A DNA stretch of 64,000 bases from Mannheimia sp041807705 (GTDB taxonomy: Bacteria; Pseudomonadota; Gammaproteobacteria; Enterobacterales; Pasteurellaceae), in assembly GCF_041807705.1 (NCBI RefSeq), contig NZ_JBGTYY010000004.1, positions 65,919 through 129,918 of the forward strand, in the 5' to 3' direction. Shown piece by piece: positions 16,757 to 25,034 of this stretch (position 1 is the first letter of the stretch; every line of letters starts with the position of its first letter). The translations under genes and the position numbers were made by a program. The notes under the pieces are model-generated. The model was not told where the DNA came from and made no database searches. It was given only the letters and a program-made list of their open reading frames with translations.

Positions 16757-18091
16757 CTAACTATTTTTCCCTAATTGCGGAATTACGCTATTGTTAGCCG
16801 CTAATAAACCAGCATCGGTGTACACTGCTAATTTGCCTCGTGTATCCACAATATCCAAGTTACGCATTGTTAATTGACCGATACGATCTGCTGGCGTAAA
16901 TGGTGCCTCTTCCACTTTTTCCATACTTAAACGTTCTGCTTCGTAAGTTAAGTTTGGCGATTCTGTGTTCAGAATAGTGAAGTCATTACCACGACGTAAC
17001 TCAAGGGTTACAGTGCCTGTGATCGCTTTTGCCACCCAACGTTGAGCCGTTTCACGTAGCATTAAGGCTTGTGGGTCAAACCAACGACCTTGATATAATA
17101 AGCGACCTAAACGTAAACCGTTGATGCGGTATTGTTCAATCGTATCTTCGTTATGAATACCTGTTACTAAACGCTCGTAAGCGATGTGTAATAACGCCAT
17201 TCCCGGTGCTTCATAAATACCACGAGATTTCGCTTCAATAATGCGGTTTTCAATTTGATCTGACATACCTAAACCGTGTCTGCCACCGATACGGTTAGCT
17301 TCCATAATAAGCTCTACTGCATCATCAATACGTTTACCGTTTAATGCAACAGGTACACCTTCTTCAAAGGTAACAGAAACCGTTTCTGGTTTGATTTCAA
17401 CTGATTCGTCCCAGAATGCTACGCCCATAATTGGCTTAACAATCTTCATTCCTGTGCTTAATTCTTCTAAATCTTTCGCTTCGTGCGTTGCACCTAGCAT
17501 ATTTGAGTCGGTTGAGTAGGCTTTTTCAACAGACATTTTATAATCAAAGCCGTTCTCAATTAAGAATTTTGACATTTCTAAACGACCGCCAAGCTCATCA
17601 ATGAAAAGTTGGTCTAACCACGGTTTATAGATTTTTAATTTTGGGTTAGTTAATAAACCGTAACGGTAGAAACGCTCAATATCATTACCTTTAAAGGTTG
17701 AACCATCACCCCAAATGTTTACATCATCTTCTTTCATTGCTGCAACAAGCATTGTACCCGTTACCGCTCGACCAAGCGGAGTTGTATTGAAATAAGGAAT
17801 GCCACCTGTTGAAATATGGAATGCACCACATTGAATAGCTGCAATCCCTTCGTGGGCTAATTGTTGGCGGCAATCAATTAAACGAGCATTTTCCGCACCA
17901 TATTCCATTGCTTTTTTCGGAATTGCATTATAGTCATCTTCATCTGGCTGACCTAAATTTGCGGTGTAAGCATAAGGCACTGCCCCTTTTTTACGCATCC
18001 ATAAAAGTGCTGCTGAAGTATCTAAACCGCCTGAAAATGCGATACCAACTTTCTGACCTAAAGGTAAAGCTTCTAAAATTGTTGCTGACAT
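16757..18091 (-). CDS. argG: Argininosuccinate synthase
   Basis: ArgG joins citrulline and aspartate using ATP in arginine synthesis. The ATP-binding P-loop VGIAFSGGLDTSAALLW is near the N-terminus. Family blocks include STGGIPYFNTTPLGRAVTGTM, WGDGSTFKGNDIERFYRYG, and GGRHGLGMSDQIENRIIEAKSRGIYEAPG split over the middle. The 444-residue length fits the E. coli-type (type 2) enzyme. The start at 18091 is preceded by AGGAATTCGT, and the 11-codon upstream extension is rejected. Confidence 0.96.
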   Translation of the reverse strand: MSATILEALPLGQKVGIAFSGGLDTSAALLWMRKKGAVPYAYTANLGQPDEDDYNAIPKKAMEYGAENARLIDCRQQLAHEGIAAIQCGAFHISTGGIPYFNTTPLGRAVTGTMLVAAMKEDDVNIWGDGSTFKGNDIERFYRYGLLTNPKLKIYKPWLDQLFIDELGGRLEMSKFLIENGFDYKMSVEKAYSTDSNMLGATHEAKDLEELSTGMKIVKPIMGVAFWDESVEIKPETVSVTFEEGVPVALNGKRIDDAVELIMEANRIGGRHGLGMSDQIENRIIEAKSRGIYEAPGMALLHIAYERLVTGIHNEDTIEQYRINGLRLGRLLYQGRWFDPQALMLRETAQRWVAKAITGTVTLELRRGNDFTILNTESPNLTYEAERLSMEKVEEAPFTPADRIGQLTMRNLDIVDTRGKLAVYTDAGLLAANNSVIPQLGKNS

Positions 18092-18128
18092 ACGAATTCC
18101 TATACATTTTGAAAGTAAAAACAATTAA

Positions 18129-18144
18129 ACGCAAACGCTTTCGT
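18129..18144. promoter_or_regulatory. PurR-box-like sequence upstream of argG
   Basis: ACGCAAACGCTTTCGT differs at two positions from the palindromic PurR consensus ACGCAAACGTTTGCGT and lies about 40 bp upstream of the argG start. Function is inferred. Confidence 0.35.
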
Positions 18145-18210
18145 ATGCGTTCAAGGCATATATTCTAGCTGAAAACCGTTAAAATTTCATCTAAAATTTG
18201 TGCATACGAT

Positions 18211-18296
18211 TTGCAAATTTTCCGTAACAAACGCCTTGCGTTTAAACGTTGGCTTTGCCAATGGTTCCGAAGTAGCGAGTAAAAACAACCGCTTGT
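18211..18296 (+). repeat. Intergenic triple-hairpin repeat, copy B
   Basis: This degenerate copy of the 16115-16208 element keeps AAACGC-CTT-GCGTTT and TTGGC-TTT-GCCAA, but the third hairpin is decayed. It also ends in a reverse uptake signal. Confidence 0.7.
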
Positions 18297-18322
18297 TATA
18301 TTAATTTTTTTAAGAGAACAAT

Positions 18323-18838
18323 ATGTTTAAAAAATGCTTAATAGGGATTATCGTGATTTTTATGGTTTTTATCAGTATTGAACACTTCAAAATTCCTTAT
18401 CTCTATGATTATTTGCGATGGATACCCACATTACAGCAAGGCATTCCAACTGAAAAAAGTTTGCCAAACCCTGTTGCAGGGCAACGTTTCATTGATAGTT
18501 GGCATAGCCCCAGAAGTGGCGGGCGTAAGCACGAAGGCGTAGATATTTTTGCCCCGAGAGGAACACCAATTCGTAGTACCACGAGCGGACTAGTAGTAAG
18601 AATTAGTACAAACAAATTAGGCGGTAAAGTAGTTTCAATAATGACAGGCAGAACCGTGCATTATTACGCCCATTTAGAAGATTATGGCAATATTTCTCGT
18701 CATCAATGGATTGAACAAGGCGAAATCATCGGCACAGTAGGCGACAGCGGTAATGCTAAAGGCACTCCGCCTCATTTACATTATGGTATTTATACCCCAA
18801 GTGGAGCGATAAACCCGTATCCGTTGATTAAGCAATAA
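18323..18838 (+). CDS. M23 (LytM) family metallopeptidase
   Basis: This 171-residue predicted peptidoglycan endopeptidase is anchored by one N-terminal membrane helix (about 5-20) and faces the periplasm. The zinc ligands are intact: HEGVD (His and Asp) and the HLH motif in PPHLHYGIY. A further conserved His sits in VHYYAHL. This suggests active hydrolysis rather than the degenerate activator type. There are no LysM or coiled-coil domains. A ribosome binding site AAGAGAA precedes the start. Confidence 0.85.
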   Translation: MFKKCLIGIIVIFMVFISIEHFKIPYLYDYLRWIPTLQQGIPTEKSLPNPVAGQRFIDSWHSPRSGGRKHEGVDIFAPRGTPIRSTTSGLVVRISTNKLGGKVVSIMTGRTVHYYAHLEDYGNISRHQWIEQGEIIGTVGDSGNAKGTPPHLHYGIYTPSGAINPYPLIKQ

Positions 18839-18917
18839 TTTGGAAAAATCAATTCATTCAAAAATCACCTATAAAAAAGGTATAATTTATTCAACTGTTT
18901 GAACTAGAGAAATCAAA

Positions 18918-19946
18918 ATGAAAAAACTACTTGTGATCCGAAATGACAAAATCGGCGATTTTATGGTCTGTTTTCCCGCATTTGCAATGTTGAAGCAATC
19001 ATTGCCCGAAGTGGAAATAACTGCACTTGTGCCAAGTTATACCGCCCCACTTGCAGAGCTTTGTCCTTCTATTGATAAGGTAATTATTGATACACCAGAT
19101 AAGAAAGATAAAAATGAGTTCAATCGTATTTTACAAACGGTTAAAAATGAGCAGTTTGATGCAGTAATTTGTTTTGTATCAGATTGGTACAATGCAAAAC
19201 TGACTTGGCAAAGTGGCATTAAGCATCGTCTAGCTCCAGCAACGAAGTTATTCCAATTTTTATATAACCACCGCTTAACTCAACGCCGTTCTCAATCAGC
19301 GAAAGCGGAATCAGAATATAATTTAGATTTAGCTCGTGCTTTTTTAACTAAACATAAAACTAACATTGTAGAGCCTAGTACGCCTTATTTAACATTTGAT
19401 GAAAAAACTATTCAAACGCAAAAAGCAAAATTATACGAGCAACTAAATATTACTAGTGCTAAAAAATGGCTGTTTGTACATAGCTCCACAGGTGGGTCTG
19501 CCAATAATTTATCCCTTGAGCAATATGCTGATTTAATTCAAGGTATTTTGGCGGAGTTTGATTGCTATGTGATTTTAACGGCAGGAAAAGGCGAGAGTGA
19601 AAAAGCAAATGCTTTAGCTGAAAAAGTAAATCATCAAAATGTGGTGGCGTATGATAAAAATGACGGGTTGCAAGATTTCTCTCGCTCGCTTGCTTGTGCT
19701 GATCTGTTTATCGCAGGCTCAACGGGGCCACTGCATATTAGCGGTGCATTGAATATTCCAACGATTGGGTTTTACCCAAGCCGTCTTTCTGCGATTCCTC
19801 GCCGTTGGAAACCGATTAATGATATTGATAAGCACATTGCATTCTGCCCACCATCTGATAAAGCCTCGCAGATGAATTTAACCTTAATTTCAATCCCTAA
19901 CACACTGGAAACTATTGTTCCCTTTATAAGGAAAATCTGGGCTTAG
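18918..19946 (+). CDS. Glycosyltransferase family 9 (heptosyltransferase-like)
   Basis: This 342-residue GT-B fold enzyme is likely involved in lipopolysaccharide or lipooligosaccharide core assembly. The N-terminus LLVIRNDKIGDFMVCFPAF and the C-terminal nucleotide-sugar site LFIAGSTGPLHISGALNIP are characteristic of ADP-heptose transferases (WaaF/WaaQ/WaaC relatives). Which sugar it adds cannot be decided. It is convergent with a WaaE/LgtF-like glycosyltransferase, separated by a bidirectional terminator. Confidence 0.8.
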   Translation: MKKLLVIRNDKIGDFMVCFPAFAMLKQSLPEVEITALVPSYTAPLAELCPSIDKVIIDTPDKKDKNEFNRILQTVKNEQFDAVICFVSDWYNAKLTWQSGIKHRLAPATKLFQFLYNHRLTQRRSQSAKAESEYNLDLARAFLTKHKTNIVEPSTPYLTFDEKTIQTQKAKLYEQLNITSAKKWLFVHSSTGGSANNLSLEQYADLIQGILAEFDCYVILTAGKGESEKANALAEKVNHQNVVAYDKNDGLQDFSRSLACADLFIAGSTGPLHISGALNIPTIGFYPSRLSAIPRRWKPINDIDKHIAFCPPSDKASQMNLTLISIPNTLETIVPFIRKIWA

Positions 19947-19950
19947 ATCA

Positions 19951-19985
19951 TAAATCCCCTCTTTCTTTGAGTCAGAGGGGATTTA
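19951..19985. terminator. Bidirectional terminator between two glycosyltransferase genes
   Basis: The perfect 12-bp stem TAAATCCCCTCT (19951-19962) / AGAGGGGATTTA (19974-19985) lies between the convergent genes. Confidence 0.8.
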
Positions 19986-19996
19986 ACCAAGCAAAA

Positions 19997-20758
19997 TTAC
20001 GCTTTTCTTGTACGATTCCACAAATCCGCATATTTTACAAAAGTAGAATGTGCGGAAAGTACAGCCAATAAAAAGCCCTGTTTCCCATCTAAAAAACCTG
20101 TTTTTAGCAGATACATTTTCACAAAACAGCCAATAGCGTGTGTGACGCCATCAAACAAAGAAGCGGTTTTCCCTGCATTCGCTCGTTGAACCGCCCACGC
20201 TTTAGCATAGCTTGCAGATTTCACTAAATAATGATGAATATCTTTGTAGGTAAAATGCAATAAATCACCTTGTAGTTTCTTGATGATTGCCTCTTTCGGA
20301 TAATGGACTTTTTCGTGAACTAATTCATCGCCATATTTAGCAAAATCCGTTCTATATAATCTCACCACATAATCAGGATACCAACCCGAATGACGAATTT
20401 GCTTGCCAAAGACTTCACTTAAGCGACTAATTTTGTAAACCGTATTTTTTTCGTCTTTTTCGACCGCTTGTAAAATGGATTGCTTTAGTTCTTCGGTTAC
20501 TCGCTCATCGGCATCAAGCCAAAGCACATAATCGCTTGTTACATATTGTTGAGCAAGCTGGCGTTGTTTACCAAAACCTTGCCAATCGGTATTGGTATAA
20601 AATTTTGCGTTATAGGCTGCGGCAATTTGTGCTGTTTCATCTGTACTGCCGCTATCTAAAATCACAATTTCATCAATCCAGCCTTTTACGGTGTCTAAGC
20701 ACTCTGCCAAATCTTGAGCTTCGTTTTTTACAATCATTGCAACACTTAATGTTGGCAT
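19997..20758 (-). CDS. Family 2 glycosyltransferase, WaaE/LgtF-like (LPS core)
   Basis: This 253-residue GT-A enzyme shows LSVAMIVKNEAQDLAECL, the DSGSTDET turn, and the LWLDADERV DxD-type motif that binds the nucleotide sugar-metal complex. YPDYVVRLYR and VHEKVHY are typical of the WaaE/LgtF group, which adds glucose to heptose I of the inner core. The start at 20758 has AGGACA upstream, and the longer frame begins upstream of that site. The substrate is inferred from family similarity. Confidence 0.78.
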   Translation of the reverse strand: MPTLSVAMIVKNEAQDLAECLDTVKGWIDEIVILDSGSTDETAQIAAAYNAKFYTNTDWQGFGKQRQLAQQYVTSDYVLWLDADERVTEELKQSILQAVEKDEKNTVYKISRLSEVFGKQIRHSGWYPDYVVRLYRTDFAKYGDELVHEKVHYPKEAIIKKLQGDLLHFTYKDIHHYLVKSASYAKAWAVQRANAGKTASLFDGVTHAIGCFVKMYLLKTGFLDGKQGFLLAVLSAHSTFVKYADLWNRTRKA

Positions 20759-20872
20759 AATCTGTCCTTTTTTGTTATTGCGGTAATTCATTCATTTTAC
20801 TTTAAAAATGAGCGGTTTTGTGCTATTTTCTACGCCAAATTTTATTTTACAACCAAATGAATGGATAAAAGA

Positions 20873-21187
20873 ATGTCAATTAAATTAACAACCAAACAAA
20901 AGCAATATTTAAAAGGTTTAGCACACCATTTAAGCCCTGTTGTAATGCTAGGCGGTAACGGCTTAACCGAAGGTGTTCTAGCTGAAATCGATAACGCATT
21001 AGAACACCACGAACTGATTAAAGTAAAGGTAGCAGGTGCAGATCGTGAAACGAAACAACTCATTATTGATGCGATTTTGCGTGAAACAAAGGCTGCCGAA
21101 GTGCAAACCATCGGGCATATTCTAGTGCTTTACCGCCAAAGCGAAGAGAAGAAAATCACTTTACCAAAAGCGACTAAAACTATCTAA
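20873..21187 (+). CDS. yhbY: YhbY-type ribosome assembly RNA-binding protein
   Basis: This 104-residue protein is a single CRS1-YhbY (KH-like) domain. Diagnostic segments are LTTKQKQYLKGLAHHLSPVV, LGGNGLTEGVL and HHELIKVKVAG. The family associates with pre-50S subunits. In E. coli yhbY lies next to rlmE-ftsH, but here it is separate. An ATG at 20861 would add four residues (MDKR); I favour MSIKLTTKQ because it matches the family N-terminus. Confidence 0.9.
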   Translation: MSIKLTTKQKQYLKGLAHHLSPVVMLGGNGLTEGVLAEIDNALEHHELIKVKVAGADRETKQLIIDAILRETKAAEVQTIGHILVLYRQSEEKKITLPKATKTI

Positions 21188-21211
21188 ATTTGCAAAATTT
21201 TTCAAAAACAT

Positions 21212-21237
21212 AACCGCTTGTTTTTCAAGCGGTTTTT
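21212..21237 (+). terminator. yhbY terminator built from two uptake signals
   Basis: AACCGCTTG (21212-21220) and CAAGCGGTT (21226-21234) form a perfect 9-bp stem with a TTTTT loop, followed by TTTT. The arms are inverted uptake-signal cores. Confidence 0.85.
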
Positions 21238-21250
21238 TAACGGAACTCTT

Positions 21251-21982
21251 ATGTTTAAAAAATTCTCTCTTTATACGCTGGCGATGTTACTAATTCCAGT
21301 TGTTACTTGGCTTGCAAACTGGCAGTGGTCTTTAGCCATTCAATACCCTGAATATGGTTTTGACTACTTTTTATTTTTGATTACTGAAACAGGCTCTGTG
21401 CCTTATGCCATCGCTACTTGTGTGATTTTTACCTTATTGTTAGCGTGGGTAGTCAGAAAGCGTTATTCATTGTTTTTTGTGATTACCGTTTGTGTGGCTT
21501 CAATGGTGGCAACTCAAGCGATCAAAACCGCAATGAAATCAACCTTCCAAGAGCCTAGGCCTTTTGTGTCTGCACTTTTTGAGGATAAATCCGTTGATTT
21601 CTATAAGTTAACCCGTGAACAAAGAGGCTTAGCCGTTAATGAAAAAATCGGTACACAACAAAACTTTGTAACAATTCATCAGGCGAAAGAAGTAGGCTAC
21701 TCTTTCCCATCAGGTCATACCATCTTTGCCGTTTCTTGGTTGCTTTTAGTGATTGGTTTCTGCCTGAATATGCGAGGACAAGCGGTCATTTTTGCTCATA
21801 TTTTTGCAGTTGTATGGGCGGCATTAATGTTAGTTAGCCGTTTAAGATTAGGTATGCACTACCCGATTGATTTATTTATTAGTAGCTTACTCGCCTTTGT
21901 AACAAACTTAGCACTCTTTGTCTGGTTTGTACCTTGGTTGGAAAAGAAGAACCCATTTAATTTATTTCATAAGAGAACATAA
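21251..21982 (+). CDS. pgpB: Phosphatidylglycerophosphatase B
   Basis: This 243-residue PAP2-superfamily integral membrane phosphatase acts on phosphatidylglycerophosphate and undecaprenyl pyrophosphate. All three phosphatase motifs are present: KTAMKSTFQEPRPF, SFPSGHT and SRLRLGMHYPID. Six membrane helices are predicted. The start at 21251 follows ACGGAACTCTT, because an upstream TTG would fall inside the yhbY terminator. It is followed after two bases by nagK, so the two are cotranscribed. Confidence 0.88.
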   Translation: MFKKFSLYTLAMLLIPVVTWLANWQWSLAIQYPEYGFDYFLFLITETGSVPYAIATCVIFTLLLAWVVRKRYSLFFVITVCVASMVATQAIKTAMKSTFQEPRPFVSALFEDKSVDFYKLTREQRGLAVNEKIGTQQNFVTIHQAKEVGYSFPSGHTIFAVSWLLLVIGFCLNMRGQAVIFAHIFAVVWAALMLVSRLRLGMHYPIDLFISSLLAFVTNLALFVWFVPWLEKKNPFNLFHKRT

Positions 21983-21984
21983 TT

Positions 21985-22902
21985 ATGGCAATTTATTACG
22001 GCTTAGATGTTGGCGGTACAAAAATTGAATTAGCCGCTTTTAATGAGAAATTAGAAAAATTACATAGTGAACGAGTGCCAACCCCACAAACCCATTATCA
22101 AGATTGGCTGACAGCGATTAAGACATTGGTTGATACTGCTGATGCAAAATTTGGCGAAAAAGGGACTGTCGGCTTAGGCATTCCTGGCTTTGTAAACCGT
22201 GAAACAGGCATTGCGGAAATTACCAATATCCGAGTAGCTGACGGTAAAACTATTCTAAAAGATTTAGCCGAATACTTAGGGCGTGAAGTGCGTGCTGAAA
22301 ACGATGCTAACTGTTTTGCCCTTTCTGAAGCTTGGGACGCAAATAACCAATCTTTCTCAACAGTGCTTGGCTTAATTATCGGCACAGGCTTTGGTGGCGG
22401 CATTGTGTTTGATGGCAAAGTTCACTCAGGCAGAATTGGTATGGCTGGCGAGGTTGGGCATATCCAGCTAAATTATCACGCACTAAAATTATTAGGTTGG
22501 GATAAAGCACCAATTTACGAATGTGGTTGTGGTAATCAGGCTTGCTTAGATACTTATATTTCTGGTCGTGGCTTTGAGCTACTTTTTAATGATTTAGTGG
22601 GCGAGAAAATCTCTGCGAAAGAGATCATTGAACGTTTCTACAATAACGATCAGAAAGTGGTCGAATTTGTCAAGAAATATATTGAGCTAATGGCAATTAG
22701 CATTAGTAATCTGGTTACAATTTTAGACCCAGACATGATTGTATTTGGCGGTGGCTTATCAAACTTCGATTACATTTACGATGCTCTGCCAAAAGCTCTG
22801 CCAAAACATTTAATGCGTTCAGCGAAAGTGCCTGTTATTAAAAAAGCCATTCACGGTGATTCAGGTGGTACACGAGGTGCGGCAGCACTCTTCTTAAAGT
22901 AG
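21985..22902 (+). CDS. nagK: N-acetyl-D-glucosamine kinase (ROK family)
   Basis: This 305-residue cytoplasmic kinase phosphorylates GlcNAc released by cell-wall recycling. The ATP motif DVGGTKIELAAF, the substrate motif ENDANCFALSEAW, the zinc-binding ROK cluster ECGCGNQACLDTYISGRG and GDSGGTRGAAALFL are all visible. These match E. coli NagK better than NanK or fructokinase. It sits 2 bp after pgpB. Confidence 0.9.
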   Translation: MAIYYGLDVGGTKIELAAFNEKLEKLHSERVPTPQTHYQDWLTAIKTLVDTADAKFGEKGTVGLGIPGFVNRETGIAEITNIRVADGKTILKDLAEYLGREVRAENDANCFALSEAWDANNQSFSTVLGLIIGTGFGGGIVFDGKVHSGRIGMAGEVGHIQLNYHALKLLGWDKAPIYECGCGNQACLDTYISGRGFELLFNDLVGEKISAKEIIERFYNNDQKVVEFVKKYIELMAISISNLVTILDPDMIVFGGGLSNFDYIYDALPKALPKHLMRSAKVPVIKKAIHGDSGGTRGAAALFLK

Positions 22903-22909
22903 ATTTACC

Positions 22910-22942
22910 AGCCCTTTCTTTTACAGTAGAAAGGGCTTTTTT
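22910..22942. terminator. Terminator after nagK (bidirectional)
   Basis: The 10-bp perfect stem AGCCCTTTCT (22910-22919) / AGAAAGGGCT (22928-22937) is followed by T6. Confidence 0.85.
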
Positions 22943-22946
22943 ATAC

Positions 22947-23735
22947 TTAAGATTTAACGGTAATCTTATCTCCTACTCTAATCACACCGCTGCTTTGTGG
23001 CACAAGGTGAATGCCGAAAACAGGCTTTCCCTTATCATTTGTATGCTTTTGTTTCAACGTTCGGAAAGGCTCTGCTTGAGGGTCTAATTCTAACGTAGAT
23101 AAATTGCGGGTAATCAGCACACATCGAGTACAAAGGGCTGACTTGCGAAATAAGACTTCACCAATTTGAATTTGTTCCCAGCTTTCTTCTTCAAAGGCGA
23201 TATTGCCATCGATCACAATATTTGGGCGAAAACGAGCCATTTCGATAGGAATGGGTGACCATTCTTGCACTTGTTCAAGGGATTTTAATGACATCAACGT
23301 AACAGGGTTGCTATCTGCAAAACTAAGCAGGTTTTCTGCAAAATTTTCGACAACACGTTGGCTTTGGTTACCCAACCAACGAAGTTGCACTTCTCTACCT
23401 AAAATTTCACTTAGCCATTGATTAACACGCTTATCTGCTACCTTAGAATTAAAATGAGTTCCCCATACTTCGCTTGATTGTTCTTCAAGGAAATCTTGAT
23501 AAAGTGCAACACATTTTTGACCGCTTGTATGCGTAATCACAAGCCCTGTTGAAATCGGAAAAGCGGTTAGACGATATAGCTCCAAATCTTTGCGAGCGGT
23601 AATAAATTTACCATCTGATTCGGTAATCATAAATTCACGGTCAAAATTTAGCCCCTTAGATTCAACAAAGGCTTGCGAAACTTGGGTTGGTTGAGTGGAT
23701 TTTATCGGGTAAATATTGAGTTCTGTTACTTGCAT
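22947..23735 (-). CDS. MOSC-domain molybdenum-cofactor protein (YcbX-like)
   Basis: This 262-residue protein has an N-terminal MOSC beta-barrel domain (MQVTELNIYPIKST, LNFDREFMIT) and a C-terminal MOSC domain. The latter carries the candidate Moco-sulfur ligand cysteine in ALCTRCVLITRN and the RFRPNIVIDG strand. It corresponds to the molybdoenzyme half of E. coli YcbX but lacks the C-terminal 2Fe-2S ferredoxin domain, so an external electron donor would be needed. N-hydroxylated base reduction is the family activity; this one is inferred. Confidence 0.8.
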   Translation of the reverse strand: MQVTELNIYPIKSTQPTQVSQAFVESKGLNFDREFMITESDGKFITARKDLELYRLTAFPISTGLVITHTSGQKCVALYQDFLEEQSSEVWGTHFNSKVADKRVNQWLSEILGREVQLRWLGNQSQRVVENFAENLLSFADSNPVTLMSLKSLEQVQEWSPIPIEMARFRPNIVIDGNIAFEEESWEQIQIGEVLFRKSALCTRCVLITRNLSTLELDPQAEPFRTLKQKHTNDKGKPVFGIHLVPQSSGVIRVGDKITVKS

Positions 23736-23859
23736 AGAAAATCCTCTTTTCGAAAACTAGGTACAATACTACAAGCGGTCAAAAAGTAAAAGGAATTTGC
23801 AAATCCCTTTATTGAGCGGTAAACTTGAGGTTCTTTAATCGTTACAGGTAATATAAAAA

Positions 23860-24090
23860 ATGGCAAAAAAACCGACCCAAGATTTTGAAACTACTCTCAA
23901 AGAATTAGAAGCTATCGTTACCCATTTAGAGGCTGGGGATTTGCCACTTGAAGAGGCACTTAATGAATTTGAAACCGCAATTAAATTAGTGCAACAAGGT
24001 CAAGAACGCTTACAAAAAGCAGAGCAACGAATCCAAATTTTACTCAATAAAAACGATTCTGCCGAACTGAGCGACTACACAAAAGAATAA
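23860..24090 (+). CDS. xseB: Exodeoxyribonuclease VII small subunit
   Basis: This 76-residue helical-hairpin protein assembles with XseA (gene at 11956-13416). The family signature FETTLKELEAIVTHLEAGDLPLEEAL is present, shown here split by position (residues 8-33). It is followed after 15 bp by ispA, the usual xseB-ispA arrangement. Confidence 0.95.
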   Translation: MAKKPTQDFETTLKELEAIVTHLEAGDLPLEEALNEFETAIKLVQQGQERLQKAEQRIQILLNKNDSAELSDYTKE

Positions 24091-24105
24091 TAAGAGAGCA
24101 ATAAA

Positions 24106-24999
24106 ATGAGCTATTGTTTAGCGACCGATCTTACCACTCAACAAATACGGATAAATGATTTTTTGGCTTCAAAGCTAACTGAGTACGCAGCCTTTCATTC
24201 TCCATTAATTAAAGCAATGGAATATGCGGTTTTATTAGGCGGAAAGCGTGTTCGCCCGTTTTTAATATATGCCACAGGTAGAATGCTAGGCGTGCCGCTT
24301 GAGAAATTGGATCATAGTGCAGGGGCGATGGAATCTATCCACGCCTATTCATTAGTTCACGATGATTTGCCCGCAATGGACGATGATAAATTACGTCGAG
24401 GTAAACCAACTTGCCATATCGCCTTTGATGAAGCCACCGCTATTTTAGCAGGCGATGCATTGCAAAGTTTTGCCTTTGAGTTGATTGCAACCGACCCATA
24501 CCTTTCCGATAAAGAAAAAGTGGCTCAAATCAGAGAATTATCAGCTGCTGCTGGTGCTAAAGGAATGTGCTTAGGGCAAAGTTTGGATTTGATTGCGGAA
24601 AATAAAGCGGTCAATTTAGAGGAATTGGAATTAATTCATCGTAACAAAACAGGAGCGTTAATTCTCTCTTCTGTAATGATGGGATTTAATCTTTCCGAGA
24701 ATTCGCAAAATTTAGCGATAAAACAACCGCTTGTAAATTATGCAAAAGCCATTGGTTTAGCTTTTCAAGTGCAAGATGATATTTTAGATGTGGTTGGCGA
24801 AACTGATAAAATTGGTAAAACCGTTGGTTCTGATGAAAACTTAAATAAAAGCACCTATCCAAAATTATTAGGGTTGGAAGGAGCAAAACAAAAAGCTGAA
24901 AATCTCTACCAAACAGCCTTAAATTCTTTGCAGCAGCTTCCTTTTGATACTACAGCATTAAAAGAGTTAGCCGATTTTATTGTAAAACGTGAAAACTAA
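24106..24999 (+). CDS. ispA: Farnesyl diphosphate synthase
   Basis: This 297-residue prenyltransferase condenses IPP with DMAPP and GPP to make FPP. The first aspartate-rich motif DDLPAMDDD and the second DDILD are intact, as are GGKRVRP at the IPP site and the chain-length region before the first motif. In many relatives dxs follows, but here the unit ends at a terminator. Confidence 0.95.
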   Translation: MSYCLATDLTTQQIRINDFLASKLTEYAAFHSPLIKAMEYAVLLGGKRVRPFLIYATGRMLGVPLEKLDHSAGAMESIHAYSLVHDDLPAMDDDKLRRGKPTCHIAFDEATAILAGDALQSFAFELIATDPYLSDKEKVAQIRELSAAAGAKGMCLGQSLDLIAENKAVNLEELELIHRNKTGALILSSVMMGFNLSENSQNLAIKQPLVNYAKAIGLAFQVQDDILDVVGETDKIGKTVGSDENLNKSTYPKLLGLEGAKQKAENLYQTALNSLQQLPFDTTALKELADFIVKREN

Positions 25000-25004
25000 A
25001 AAAG

Positions 25005-25030
25005 AAAACCTAGCATTTGCTAGGTTTTTT
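25005..25030. terminator. Bidirectional terminator between ispA and yafJ
   Basis: The perfect 11-bp stem AAAACCTAGCA (25005-25015) / TGCTAGGTTTT (25018-25028) has a TT loop and trailing T. Confidence 0.85.
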
Positions 25031-25034
25031 ATGG

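Noticed and set aside
18092..18124. Longer argG start
   Set aside because: The extra 11 residues have no family similarity, and a good ribosome binding site precedes the Met at 18091.
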